Assembly: GCA_004369085.1 (NCBI GenBank)
Contig: ML210417.1
Span: 6,772 to 26,547, forward strand
Source: Coprinopsis marcescibilis
Lineage: Eukaryota > Basidiomycota > Agaricomycetes > Agaricales > Psathyrellaceae
Length of the DNA: 19,776 bases
Reading direction: 5' to 3'
The position numbers and the translations under genes are program-made. Under the pieces are notes generated by a model that saw only the letters and a program-made list of their open reading frames with translations, searched no databases and was not told the origin of the DNA. Shown in pieces: positions 8,232 to 18,003 of this stretch; the first letter of the stretch is position 1; the number at the start of each line of letters is the position of its first letter.

Positions 8232-8758
8232 TGTTACACCATCTCCAATGGTGGAACATGACAAAGGATACGTATTAACCACGGATGAGTGTCTTGAGAT
8301 ACAGATGGACTATTTTCGAAGAATGGGACTGTTTGATTACAAGTCAATAGATACCCCTGACTGTCAATTCGGATCTTGGGGGTATTTTTAGAGAGATAAC
8401 GAACATGAGGATATGATGTAGTATATTTTTCTTATTTATAGTAAAGATAACGGAAGGAACTTATCGATAACATTGATAAGAGATAAGGTAAATATATATA
8501 TACTTACCTAAATAGGTAGTTGTACATTAGTTTCGATCTTGTTTTCTACTTGTCACTCGATAGTTTTCGAATAAGACTTTTGTTAGTCTTCTCGTCGACG
8601 GATTGTCCTACTCGAATCCTTTGAAACTCCATTTGTCTTGACGTTCGTTCGTCTCAACCTACTCGTTCAACTCGTTTATCTCGACGATCTCTCATCTTGA
8701 CCTTATCGTCAACTATCGTTCGGCGACTAAGGCGTATCACTCGCCTTGCGTTGTAACA
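8232..8758. mobile_element. Second solo LTR, probably Gypsy type
   Basis: A 527-bp segment starting TGTTAC and ending GTAACA (6-bp inverted termini) is flanked on both sides by CCTTC (8227-8231 and 8759-8763), an exact 5-bp target duplication. Inside are an AT-rich promoter-like zone (8410-8520) and a TCG-rich zone (8590-8700), a pattern common in basidiomycete Gypsy LTRs. It shares no visible similarity with the Copia LTR. No polyprotein or tRNA-primer site adjoins it, so it is a solo LTR. The orientation is not certain; + seems more likely because the AT-rich zone precedes the TCG-rich one. Confidence 0.75.
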
Positions 8759-8763
8759 CCTTC

Positions 8764-9001
8764 CTTCTAGGCTGAGAGGTCTGAAGATCGTTCTCATTCT
8801 GTAGTAGATGTGCCTGATGATGCAGAGTACAGTCCTGTTCAATTTGCTTTACAGGGAGTAAGTTAAATTAAAATCTAAAAAGAACCTGGAAGGACATGTA
8901 CCTGAGTAGAGGGTGGAGCAGGAAGCCATGAGCTCATGTGTAGGTTGTAGAGGTGACACTGAGCGCGAAGACGAAGTGCACCCGAAGTGGAACATCCTAG
9001 A
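8764..9001. other. No gene seen
   Basis: Unique-looking sequence after the solo LTR. Short open stretches exist, but none has a family signal or a convincing splice pattern. Confidence 0.4.
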
Positions 9002-9044
9002 ACTAGGCTTAAGGACAGCGGTCTAAATAATGATCAGAGGCGGG
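9002..9044 (+). repeat. 43-bp dispersed repeat, copy 1
   Basis: This 43-bp block (beginning ACTAGGCTTAAGGACAGCGG) recurs at 10057-10099 with four differences, all transitions. A CG in copy 2 reads TA here. The origin is unknown. Confidence 0.75.
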
Positions 9045-9058
9045 TGTAGAGCATGCAT

Positions 9059-9072
9059 CTTGTCTAGACAAG
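9059..9072. repeat. 14-bp perfect palindrome
   Basis: CTTGTCTAGACAAG is its own reverse complement. It lies 14 bp after the 43-bp repeat. It could be a protein-binding site or the remains of a transposon end; nothing here decides. Confidence 0.4.
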
Positions 9073-9533
9073 GACTTCAACATGTCCTCTCACATTATCA
9101 CAACCTGCTTACACCCTTTGGGATTCCCCATAGCCTTGCACTTAACCAAATTCGACATTGTAGGATCTTCATTTTGCCTTTATCAACCTCATAACAAAGC
9201 GAACACGCTCATCAGCGCATTAACACCCTTGACTCTTGAGCACTTAAGGCCCAGAGCCTTCCAGTAACACGAGGCTATGGTTTCAGTCTGATATTTCTTT
9301 TCTAAATACCTCGGACTTTGTTTTTTTGTGTTCTTTCTTGACCTGTACCTATTACCATGGACTTTATAGTTTACGTTTGTGGGTACTGTTAGAGAACTAG
9401 CAGCTTACCTGTGCTTCGCATGGGCTTTCACTCAAATGTGATGTTTTAAGCATACTTAAAGTTTTGAAACCCGAAGTTCTTGAGTAAGGTGGAGACAGAT
9501 GGCAACTGTGAGTGCCAGTCATTGCTGACCAAG

Positions 9534-9688
9534 GTTGGCTCCTCCTGGCCCCCCTGCAGCTTGGATGTCATCAAACTTTCCCTAGCACAACCTGCTCCCC
9601 AGCAAAGCCACTGACAGAAGCTATCTGCAAGCACCAGTTGTCACCAACCAGTCAGCTCCTCCTGGCCTCACTACTGCTTGGATGCCAT
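9534..9688 (+). repeat. Imperfect internal direct repeat
   Basis: About 38 bp at 9534-9571 (GGCTCCTCCTGGCCCCCCTG...) recurs at 9651-9688 (AGCTCCTCCTGGCCTCACTA...), spacing 117 bp. The part between is not obviously repeated. Confidence 0.5.
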
Positions 9689-9989
9689 AAATGTGGTACT
9701 TCCCTTGCAAACAGAAATGCTGCTGGAAGCCTGGAAGGTGTACACCTTAAACCCTGGTGCAATAAAGACCCCTGGCTTGGGGATGATATCTGTTTGCTGT
9801 CATTTCCATTTGGTATGCTCAGAGCATGGCTCCATCTGCTGTGAGAGTTTGGTCTATGTGCGGGAGAAAGTCATGGAACTTTAATGGAAGGCAACTCGTG
9901 CTCACATGCTTAGTGCTTGATACTCAGTGAGTGTGCAGCTTCCTTATTTGTTATACCATTGTCTCTTATCATTAGCTTTTGGCTTTTCA

Positions 9990-10056
9990 TTATCTATCAA
10001 ACATGCGATTGGTTGTTTGTCCCATGGGTAAAAAGGCTTGCTTTTTATTATATCTG
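9990..10056 (+). repeat. 67-bp dispersed repeat, copy 1
   Basis: This block, ending TTGCTTTTTATTATATCTGA, recurs at 10316-10383 with about seven differences. It directly abuts the second copy of the 43-bp repeat. Confidence 0.7.
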
Positions 10057-10099
10057 ACTAGGCTTAAGGACAGCGGTCCGAATAACAATCAGAGGCGGG
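10057..10099 (+). repeat. 43-bp dispersed repeat, copy 2
   Basis: Second copy of 9002-9044. The flanks on both sides differ from those of copy 1, so the repeated unit is no longer than about 43 bp. Confidence 0.75.
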
Positions 10100-10315
10100 C
10101 TGATTAGTGAGGCTGGTCATTGTGTATTGGCGATTTGCAGGTGGGGGTATGCAAGAAAATAGATTGAAGGGCATTATGGGGCTGGCTACAGGCAAGGCAT
10201 CATGTTGGATAGTCCAAACATGACACAGTAGACCTCGAAAAGAGGAAAGCAGAACAGTTGGGTGGCATTTGGCTCCCTTATCTTTGTCTGTTATGTTTGT
10301 CTGTTATGTTTGTCT

Positions 10316-10383
10316 TTATCTATCAAGCATGTGATTGGCTGTTTGTCTCATGGGAAATATGGCTTGCTTTTTATTATATCTGA
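10316..10383 (+). repeat. 67-bp dispersed repeat, copy 2
   Basis: Matches 9990-10056. It is preceded by a short run of tandem TTGTCTGTTATG units (about 10283-10313). Confidence 0.7.
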
Positions 10384-10829
10384 TATTGTCCACATTTCCA
10401 GTCCTCACAATTTATCTTTTTCACAAGTTCAAAATGTGGGTTTTAAACATGTTGATGCACTCAAGATGGGCCAATCTCCACTGTATCTAATGCTGTTGGC
10501 AAAATTGCACCAAACGTTTCAGTTGCAGTCACGTTATTGAAAACACATTGAGTACTATTTTTATCCTGATGCCGTGCTGTGCATGAGGCTCATTCCTGTT
10601 TGAGTCACTGACAGAGCTGTTGGACGTCTGTGAAACACTCTCTCACTTTGAACCATGACATCCGAAATCAGCCATCCATGCAGACACCACTGCAGACTTC
10701 AAAGCCCATTCTCAAACGACTCTTCTTTTGACTCGATACAACTTTCTGCAGCAAAAATGAATGTCCTGCGATTGGGACCTCAATCTCAGAATTGACACAG
10801 ATAAGCACCCAGCTTGCTGATCCTTGAGC

Positions 10830-12002
10830 AATTGAGAGCCAAAGTGGAACAAAGGGCGTCTCCTTTCGACAAAAAGTGCTGCAAACAGCGACCGTCGTCG
10901 CCTATGTAGGCACATTGGTTGCTGAGGCAGTACCTGGAGGGATGTCCGTCAAAGGGACATTGGACGCGGTTTGTAAAGTGCTCAAAGTCGTCGAGGTAAG
11001 AGGCATTGCCATGAGACATTGAAGGCCTTCAACATCCTGACAACCATTGTGTAGCTCAACCTCCAGAACAAAGAAGACGTGGAAGAACTGTGCAGCAAAA
11101 TCAACGAGTTGGTGGACGTCCTATCCAAGTCCACGATTCCAGTAGGAGATGTTGCATTTGAAGCTCAACAATGTCAGCTTGTTAGGTATGTTTCGATATT
11201 CCCCAAATGATCACTTATATACCTTGTTGTACACTGCTCAGGAAACTACTTGCAAAGGCAGAAGAACTAAAAAAGCTGTTAGAAGACCCTTCAGCAAGCA
11301 TCAGACCCCAAGCAATTGCTCATGTGATTACCACCTGTCTCCACAATGTCGAAAGCTTCAAGACATATTTCTTGGTGGGTCGTTGTCGAGTCCGTGAGCA
11401 TTTGTTTGATTGAGATGAATCAGGTCTTGGTCACCAAACCAGGACCATCTACATGGTTCCTGGCAACTGTTAAGGTCATGGATCCTCTTGGGTTCTCTCA
11501 CATGGTTCCAAGGGAGTTTGTGAATGCCTTCAAGGTATGTCCTCAATGAGGTTTGCCATTGGTCTTAATGCCTGCACTCACTCATTAATAGGACCTTGGC
11601 CAATTCATCCTTGATGAATGGTCCAGTAATCCCACTCTGCAGGGGATACTAGCTCCCAATATTGCGGAGGGTAGGTATGACCTGACAATCAACAGTGGTA
11701 AGACCATCACAGAGATTGCAATTGGCAATAAACTGTATGTTGCTGAGCTGAACGAGACCATTGTGATGAGTGTTGTGGAGTTTAGGAATAAAATCCATGG
11801 GCAGGAATGCATTCAATGTGGTAAATTTGTCTCATCTGGCTGGTACATTTGGTAAGACCTCCTACATAGTACTTTGTTGCTTGGCTCATACCAGACAATA
11901 GCTGTGGTGGGTTTCAGGTTCAGGACCTTGGAGATGGCAAACCATCCAGCAAATCAATGGATGTGGTGGGCCAGGTGGAAAGGATACTTGCCAACATTGT
12001 AG
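10830..12002 (+). CDS. Hypothetical protein with HeLo/MLKL-like N-terminal region
   Basis: A multi-exon gene found by following splice sites: exons about 10830-10995, 11055-11185, 11242-11374, 11424-11534, 11592-11851 and 11918-12002, with introns of 49-66 nt and correct phases throughout (donors GTAAG, GTATGT, GTGGGT). The first exon boundary is unresolved because an in-frame TGA lies at about 10826. The N-terminal part has a hydrophobic helix (VVAYVGTLVAEAVPGG) and an amphipathic stretch with NKEDVEELCSKINELV, resembling the HeLo/MLKL-like coiled domains heading many basidiomycete NLR and cell-death proteins. The middle part (ATVKVMDPLGFSHMVPREF) and a late CIQCGK vaguely resemble fungal ubiquitin-like domains. 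The last exon is rich in Trp (QWMWWARWKG). There is no NTP-binding domain. Function is unproven; the domain call is from pattern memory. Confidence 0.55.
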
Positions 12003-12063
12003 TAAAATATTGGGTATGATTTTCTTTGGTTTGTTATGCCCAGTGATTGCTGATCAGTGATGG

Positions 12064-12880
12064 GCCCTGTTTCCTGTGGCTGATTGTTCATGCCTGATCT
12101 GGCTTATAGGATGTGTGTATTACACCTTGATGCCATATTCCTTCTTTGCTGATTTGCCATGCTTGTTCCACCTCACAGTTTGTGCATATTTGACCTCCAT
12201 GCCATATTCCTTCCTTGCTGATTCACCATGTTCTTTCCATCTCACAGATGGTACATATTTGACCTGGATGCCATATTCCTTCCTACTGAGTGGCCACACT
12301 TGCTCCATCTCATAGAGGGTACATATTTGACCTTGATGCCATATTCCTTCCTTGCTGATTTGCAATTGTTGTTCCATCCCATAGGATGTGCGTATTTGAC
12401 CTCCATGCATATTCCTTCTTTGCTGATTCACCATGCTTGTTCCACCTCACAGTTTGTGCGCATTTGACCTTAATGCCATATTCCTTTCTTGCTGATTCAC
12501 CACAATCATTCCATCTCATAGAAGGTACATATTTGACCTCAATGCTATATTCCATCCATGCTGATTTGCCACACTTGTTCCATCTCATAGCATGTGTGTA
12601 TTTGACCTTGATGCTATATTCCTTCCTTGCTGATTTGCCATGCTTGTTTCACCTCACAGTGGGTGCGTATTTGGCCTTGATGCCATATTTTTCTATGATA
12701 ATTTACCACACTCATTCCATCTCATAGAGGGTGTGTATTTGGCCTCCATGCCATATTCCTGCCTTGCTGATTTGCCATGCTTGTTCCATCTCATAGCTGG
12801 TGCATATTTGACCTCAATGCCATATTCCTTTTGTGCTAATTTGCCATGCTTGTTTCATCACATAGAGGGTGTGTATTGAT
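12064..12880. repeat. 69-bp minisatellite, about 11 copies
   Basis: The core GCCATATTCCTTCCTTGCTG starts at about 12132, 12201, 12270, 12338, 12407, 12475, 12544, 12613, 12682, 12750 and 12819, a period of 68-70 bp, mostly 69. Copies differ by scattered substitutions. Because 69 is a multiple of three, both strands show long open stretches (+ unit beginning MPYSFLAD, - unit containing VRWNKHGESAKKEYGI), but the 68- and 70-bp spacings break any single frame across the array. I treat it as a non-coding tandem repeat. Confidence 0.9.
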
Positions 12881-12912
12881 CTTATCATCATCTGGCTCAT
12901 GATTCATGCTTC

Positions 12913-13005
12913 ATGATGTTCCCAGCAAGTATTGTTGAGGTCCAAGACTCTGATGAAGACTTTGATGAATACTTTGATGCAGACTCTGATGAAGACTCTG
13001 AGTAA
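12913..13005 (+). other. Short acidic ORF
   Basis: A 30-codon frame ending in a run of Asp and Glu (DSDEDFDEYFDADSDEDSE, then TAA). The same DNA is a small DSDED repeat. It may be the last exon of an eroded gene; no acceptor-donor chain to a neighbour could be shown. Confidence 0.25.
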
Positions 13006-13379
13006 ACATCCAAATTCATGGGTAAGTCTTCCTATTGCTATATCTCCATGATGATACACATGAACCATAGTACAAGGCTTCACTTTTGGAAATGCAGGCA
13101 TGGATTACATTCCAATACAGAAGGTGCAACTTCAAGCTGGTTGAAGGCAAGCAAGCCAGCAGCAAGATATGTATGTAATACAGAATATGCTATGCCATCA
13201 GCTTTTTGTGCATACCTGTTCAACACCTCCAAGTTCTATAGTGACTCGATGGTATATGCTATGATGGAGTGTGCACTGCAAAAGTCGTCAACATGAGATT
13301 TGAGTCCTGACACTTCTGGTATTTATAATACATATGCTAATCGCTCCTCGCCATCCAAATTATTTACTAGGCTTGCAGT
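13006..13379. other. No gene seen
   Basis: Between the acidic ORF and the hairpin. A 92-codon open frame at 13018-13296 has no family signal and unlikely composition, so I do not call it. Confidence 0.4.
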
Positions 13380-13407
13380 GAATGTACATATCAGTGTATG
13401 TACATTC
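13380..13407. repeat. Perfect 11-bp inverted repeat (hairpin)
   Basis: GAATGTACATA and its exact complement TATGTACATTC are separated by six bases. It lies about 290 bp upstream of the amidohydrolase start, where a protein-binding site or hairpin is possible. It could also be a remnant of a small inverted-repeat element. Confidence 0.55.
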
Positions 13408-13672
13408 CAGGTACTTCGGTCAATAACTGCACTCTCGCAAATGCTCAGAATGGCCCCTGTAATCTGAGACGGTCTTGGTATTCGGATCGGACGCTGAGTG
13501 GGTTTCGGCGATCAGACTCGGGCTTCCTTGACGTTCTTTCACTTCACTTTCTTTCTGCTCGTTCACCGAGGTCCACTCTCTGCAGGTTCGACGATAGACA
13601 CTGGACCGACCGACACCACGAAACTAGAACGACCCATGGCTGAAAAGACTCCAGCCAAATCTCACGAGGACG

Positions 13673-16133
13673 ATGAGCGTGGAGAGCCCGCAGGTTCACC
13701 AGAACCGGACGAAAGCGCTCGTCCTCGCCGTCGTGCTCTCTCTGCTTACTCTCTACACCAACACCACCACCGACCACTACGAGGGACCTGCATTTGAGTA
13801 CAACATCACCAATCCTCTACCGCAAGGCAGCTACGCGCTGTGCTCGGCGGAAGGAGTTGCGAGGGGCGTGTACACTGTTGATGCGACGGATGGCGTCGTG
13901 GAGTGCGTGTTGGTTGTTGACGAGTGGGTCAAGGGTACTGGCTATTTGGGTGAGGTTCCAGTGTGCTTGTGAATGCGGACGAATGCTAATGTGCATGGCG
14001 TGTTGGTGTAGGTGAGGTGAAGGAGGCCTGGAAAGGGATTGGGGCCTCGGACTTGCTGCCAGTCGTACGCGTCCCACAAGGCGCCGTCGTCGTACCTGGC
14101 TTTGCGGATTCTCATTGCCATATATTGGAATATGGGTTCAGCAAGCAGATCCCGCTCGGGGGACTCAGGACTATCAAAGGTATCCTCGTGCCGTCCTTTC
14201 TCTACGCACTGACTTACATGCGTTGTAGAAAGTGTGGAAGCCGTGGCGCATTACGTGCAGTCCAACCCGGATATCCTCGCTGATGAAGGTGGGATTGTGG
14301 AAGGGTGGGGATGGGACCATAAGACGTTTGAGGGCGGCAAGATGCCTACTGCTGTGTGTATCTCATTATGCAATGTCTATTCCCCCCTACTACTCTTATT
14401 CGTACTGGCATTAACTAACTATCGCATTGTTCCCCCCACAGTCGGATCTCTCCTCGCACCCGGTCCTCGCCAACCGCCAAATCATACTGTTAAGCAAGGA
14501 CACGCAACTTGGGTCTCGCAGGCTACGTTGGATACGAATGGGCCTTACCCGGCTGACGTGGATGGGGGTGTTATCATGCGGGATGTGCAGGGAAATGTTA
14601 CAGGTGTGTTATTAGTTCTATTCTCTGCGTTATACGTTCTGGTGTCTGCTATACGTTCTACGTTGTGCGCTATCCCCTTATTTTCTCGCCCCCAGTCTTA
14701 CCTCTCACTCACTCATCTGTGCATCCATTAACTGACGCACTTGTAACACCCTGCAGGCGTATTCATTGACACGGCGATGACGCTGATCAGGCCACCCGTT
14801 ATCACCCCCCAGATGCAGCACCGGCGGTTCACGAACACCGCACGCGACGCGCTCAGCTTCGGGTTGACGAGTTTGCACGATGCGGGGTTTAACCCTACTT
14901 CATTGGATTTCTTTACTAGGTGCGTTCCGGCTTTGCTTTCGTGCTTGAGGTCGGCTTGGGTTGGATTTGTGGTCGAGCGTTTGGGTCGAGGGTTGGTTGA
15001 GGATAGTACCTCTCGGCTTCGTTCGCTACGTCTTGCGGAGGTCTAGGGTTCACGGTAACTCGCCTGGCGTTCCGATATCCTTCTCTTCTGCACTCCCTTT
15101 CCCGTTTTCCGTTTCCTGCATTCCGTTTTCCGTTTTCTGCTATCCGCATCGCCAATATCGCTCCCCCTTAGACAATCCAAACGCCATGCCGGCCTCCCAC
15201 TACGGATCTATGGCATATCCTTCTTCAACGTCTTCGCCATCGACGTCCACTCCCTCCTCCTCGTCCAACGACGCCTATTGGGGCTCCACACACCGGAATG
15301 TCGACGATATGGAGTGCGCAGCATCAATATTTTTGCGGATGGGGCGTTGAGGACTATGGGTGCTGCTGTGAGGCGGTGTGGTCCCTGCCGATGCAAGGCA
15401 CCTATCTAACTGATCTATGGACAGTTGTATGAACCTTATGCGGATGACCCAAGTACGTCGGGGAGCATGCGTCTTTCGGGGAGGTTCTTAATGCGATCGT
15501 GCCACGCTTTTTGGAGGATGGCTGGCAAGTGGTGAGTCCATCTTTATGTTTATGTTTTTGTCTACGTTTGCGTTCATTCGGTGTTCCTTTGTGATTGGTC
15601 TCTTTGGGTACAGTCGATGGTCCGAGTTCTCGTGGATTCGCTTGTCCGCTCGTTCGTGTGACGTCATTGTCACGTGTTGATTGGGGTCGGGGTCGGGGTC
15701 AGGGAACTTTCGCTTCTGAACCAGCTCTCGCTGCTCCGACTGCTGCTCTCCTGCTCCTGATAGAACCACCTACTCTTGCTCTGGTGGTCCTTTATTGCTG
15801 CCCCAGACTCGAGACCTTCATCTTCCCTCCCCCTTCGACCGTTCGGTCCGTACCTCGTTTCGGGCCCCACCCCATATCTCTCTTCTTTCTCATCCACTCA
15901 CAACCCAATCTTCCTTCAAGTCTCCCAATTTTTCTCCTCTCTTCCACTTCCTCCTCCTTTATGACCCTTTCAACCATGCTTACGCTTCGAACCAACTGTC
16001 TTTCTCTCCCTCCCTCTTATTTCTAGAACGTGCACGCAATCGGCGACCGCGCCAACGGCCTTGTGCGAGACGCGTTCGAACTCGCGCTGCGCAACCTCGG
16101 GCTCGCCGACTTCAACGACTTCAACGACGTCGT
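13673..16133 (+). pseudogene. Amidohydrolase family 3 (YtcJ-like) gene, decayed and C-terminally truncated
   Basis: Metal-dependent hydrolase of the amidohydrolase-3 family. Exons: 13673-13949, 14012-14179, 14229-14353, 14442-14603, 14757-14919, 15172-15367, 15425-15531, 16027-about 16133. After a short basic N-terminus comes one hydrophobic anchor (about residues 15-27). Family marks: PGFADSHCH (metal HxH), GWGWDH, LTSLHDAGF, LPLRIYG, FADGALRTMGAALYEPYADDP and VNVHAIGDRANG. Decay: exon 4 shifts frame near 14500 (a 4-bp loss of one GGAC would explain it); exon 7 lacks one G near 15478; exon 6 probably has compensating shifts; the usual Lys in the V-K-I-F-A-D-G block is Asn. The protein stops after HAIGDRANG, and the expected C-terminal third (EHAQ and SDWP-type motifs) is not found downstream. 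The start is uncertain: ATG 13636 in another frame begins MAEKTPAKS, also plausible. Confidence 0.8.
15532..16026 (+). other. Oversized, pyrimidine-rich intron of the amidohydrolase gene
   Basis: The segment between GWQV and NVHAIGDR has a canonical donor (GTGAGT) and acceptor (TTTCTAG) but is 495 nt, against about 50-250 nt for the others. Its last 220 bases are strongly C/T-rich on the + strand. An insertion into a once-short intron is possible. Confidence 0.6.
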
Positions 16134-16566
16134 GGGTGCGTTTTTCTTATGTTTTTCTTGGCTTTGGTTTCACTGGTGGGATATGTGGTTCTGGTTCTGG
16201 TCTTGGTATGTGTGAGATGTGTTTTGGTGGTTTCGTGTGGTGGGAGAGTGCTCTGGCCTCTGCCGCGATGTATGCACGCCAAGGGTTCATGTTCGCATCG
16301 GGTCAATCGCCGTTCTTCGTTCATCGTTCGTTGCCCTTGCGATTTCTTTGTCTATTTGACACCCCGTCGTGGTCTGGTATCGTACCCCATCCCCGGTACT
16401 TGCTGGTAGGGCCGAGGAATGTGGTAGTGCGATGGTGCGATGAGGAGAGGGTGATACGATTCGAGGGGGTCGTATGTTCAGTAGAGGGTGGTCTTGCGCG
16501 ACATTGGTGCCTTTGGGGGTGCTTGTGGGTCGGTCGGGCGTGCTGGGTTCGCATCCGTTCTTCTTC
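16134..16566. other. No gene seen; G/T-rich on the + strand
   Basis: Directly after the last recognisable amidohydrolase exon the + strand is rich in T and G (many TTTGGT, GGTTCTGG words). Open frames exist in several phases, as expected from skewed composition, but none continues the amidohydrolase. Confidence 0.4.
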
Positions 16567-17331
16567 TTAATATTTTATTGCTGTTGTGGGATGATGGAAG
16601 TCGTCATAACGGTGACAAGGGTCTTGGTAGCCCAGACTCGAAGTTATGGAGGCCGGGGCTTTCCAAGTCGCAAGGGTAAAGACCAGCTCTCTTCTCCTAT
16701 GATTGGGGTTTTCCACCAATTGAGTCGCGACGATGATGGTAACACAAAATCCGACATGCTCGGTGATGCGCTGAAAGCTCCCTTTTGGGCGCCTGGGGAC
16801 AGCGCCAATCTCGTTTGCTACCACAGATGAACTTTCGGTGAAAATGGACTCCATACCCACATAATGCTTGCGTCGAGAGTACAAATGGCCAATGGTGTGC
16901 GACCCAGCTCGTGCAGTGTGGATTTTGGTGGAGAATGAAAGGTGAAGGTTTCGGCGCCAATTGCCGTTTTCATTTTGAAATGACAAATTTCTGATTGAAT
17001 ACATTGTTGACCACGAAATAAAGGTAACATTTACTTCATTTACACACTTGTGTGAGACCGGAAAACAAAAATATACATTAGGTAGGAGTACATCGATCCA
17101 GGAGTTGGGTTCATTATCTTGACCTTCGCTGCTAAATAGAAGAACTGTCTTCGATCTCCTCTCAAACTCAGGAGGTGGGGGCACTGGAGAGTCCACTGAG
17201 AACATGTACGTGATGAATGCGATGATATTGGATGCCAGCACCGACAGGTTCACCTGCATCGTGTGTTTGAACCTAATACGATAATGCTGCGTAAACCGCT
17301 GCATTGGAGTATAAGTTCGTATCAAATGCAA
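16567..17331 (-). other. Doubtful ORF, possible membrane-protein relic
   Basis: A 254-codon frame on the - strand. Its N-terminal part holds one likely membrane segment (VNLSVLASNIIAFITYMF); the rest lacks pattern and looks non-coding. Just upstream on the same strand (about 17390-17500) another frame encodes a hydrophobic run (INAVLLIISPTTAILLHIV), separated by about 30 nt with an imperfect splice pair. This could be a relic of a fungal multi-pass membrane protein, but I could not build a coherent model. Confidence 0.2.
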
Positions 17332-17599
17332 AATGTATGTAATTATTGGAAGGTCCTTGATAACTAAAGAACTGTGACAGTATACTTTGTGGCAGGCGCA
17401 AAGGCAGTCAAAATTGAGAGTCCAACAACGTCAACAATGTGCAGAAGAATGGCTGTGGTTGGTGAAATGATCAACAATACCGCATTGATAACGGTTGTGA
17501 ACTAATCCGGATCTACCTGCAATTGCAATTCACGATAGTGTTGGTGTCCATCACGCTTTTCCACAAAACGATTTTGATTGTAGGTCACTGAACACTTTG

Positions 17600-17929
17600 C
17601 TCACAGTTATAGTGGCAACCAAGTATGGAAAGATTGTACCCCCGACTGCTTGGCAAATTCTTGGCCACATAGTAGGGGTGTTACTCAATCACAAGCACTA
17701 CCATAATGCTGATGGTGTGCAAGGTGAAGCAGACCGGAAGTGGTGCTGCACATGTCACACAAATACAGGCCCAGGTCGCCAGTGCCACAAAGGAACCTCT
17801 GGCTGCAACTTCCGCATAGATATGTCTGGGACGGCAACAACATTAGATATCTATCCCTATGAGGGACGGCGCCCAGGGTCCCAAAAATTACTTCCGGTTG
17901 ATGGAATCAGAATGCAATGGCATGGATAA
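17600..17929 (+). other. Uncharacterised ORF
   Basis: About 110 codons open on the + strand without an ATG near its start (the leading codon is TTG), so it would have to be an exon after an acceptor such as CTCACAG at about 17613. It has a Cys/His-rich patch (CCTCHTNTGPGRQCHKG). I recognise no family; it may be chance. Confidence 0.2.
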
Positions 17930-18003
17930 AAAGTAGTATGGTGGGTACATCAAAACCGGCAACTCGATGGTAAACAATAGGCAGGGACAGTACAGAAAAT
18001 AAT
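17930..18003. other. 3' flank of the DUF6698-like gene
   Basis: Short stretch just beyond the stop codon of the - strand gene; presumably its 3' UTR. No clear terminator or polyadenylation motif. Confidence 0.3.

Larger units (their letters stand above)
9073..10829. other. Long stretch without a recognisable gene
   Basis: No open frame here shows a known motif or a consistent exon series. The sequence holds several short repeats listed separately. A short + strand stretch at about 10466-10550 (open, hydrophobic, ending KTH then a stop) and an ATG at 10654 could be relics of the 5' exons of the next gene, but I could not join them in frame. Confidence 0.4.

Noticed and set aside
9059..9072. 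Palindrome as one end of a DNA transposon
   Set aside because: I could not find a matching inverted end or target duplication within the window.
12076..12879. Several open frames within the minisatellite as proteins
   Set aside because: They are the repeat unit read in different phases, broken by 68- and 70-bp units, with no start or splice logic.
17715..17800. CCTCH in the ORF at 17600-17929 as a haem-binding CxxCH motif
   Set aside because: There is no other cytochrome feature, no ATG and no family similarity; a five-residue match is weak.
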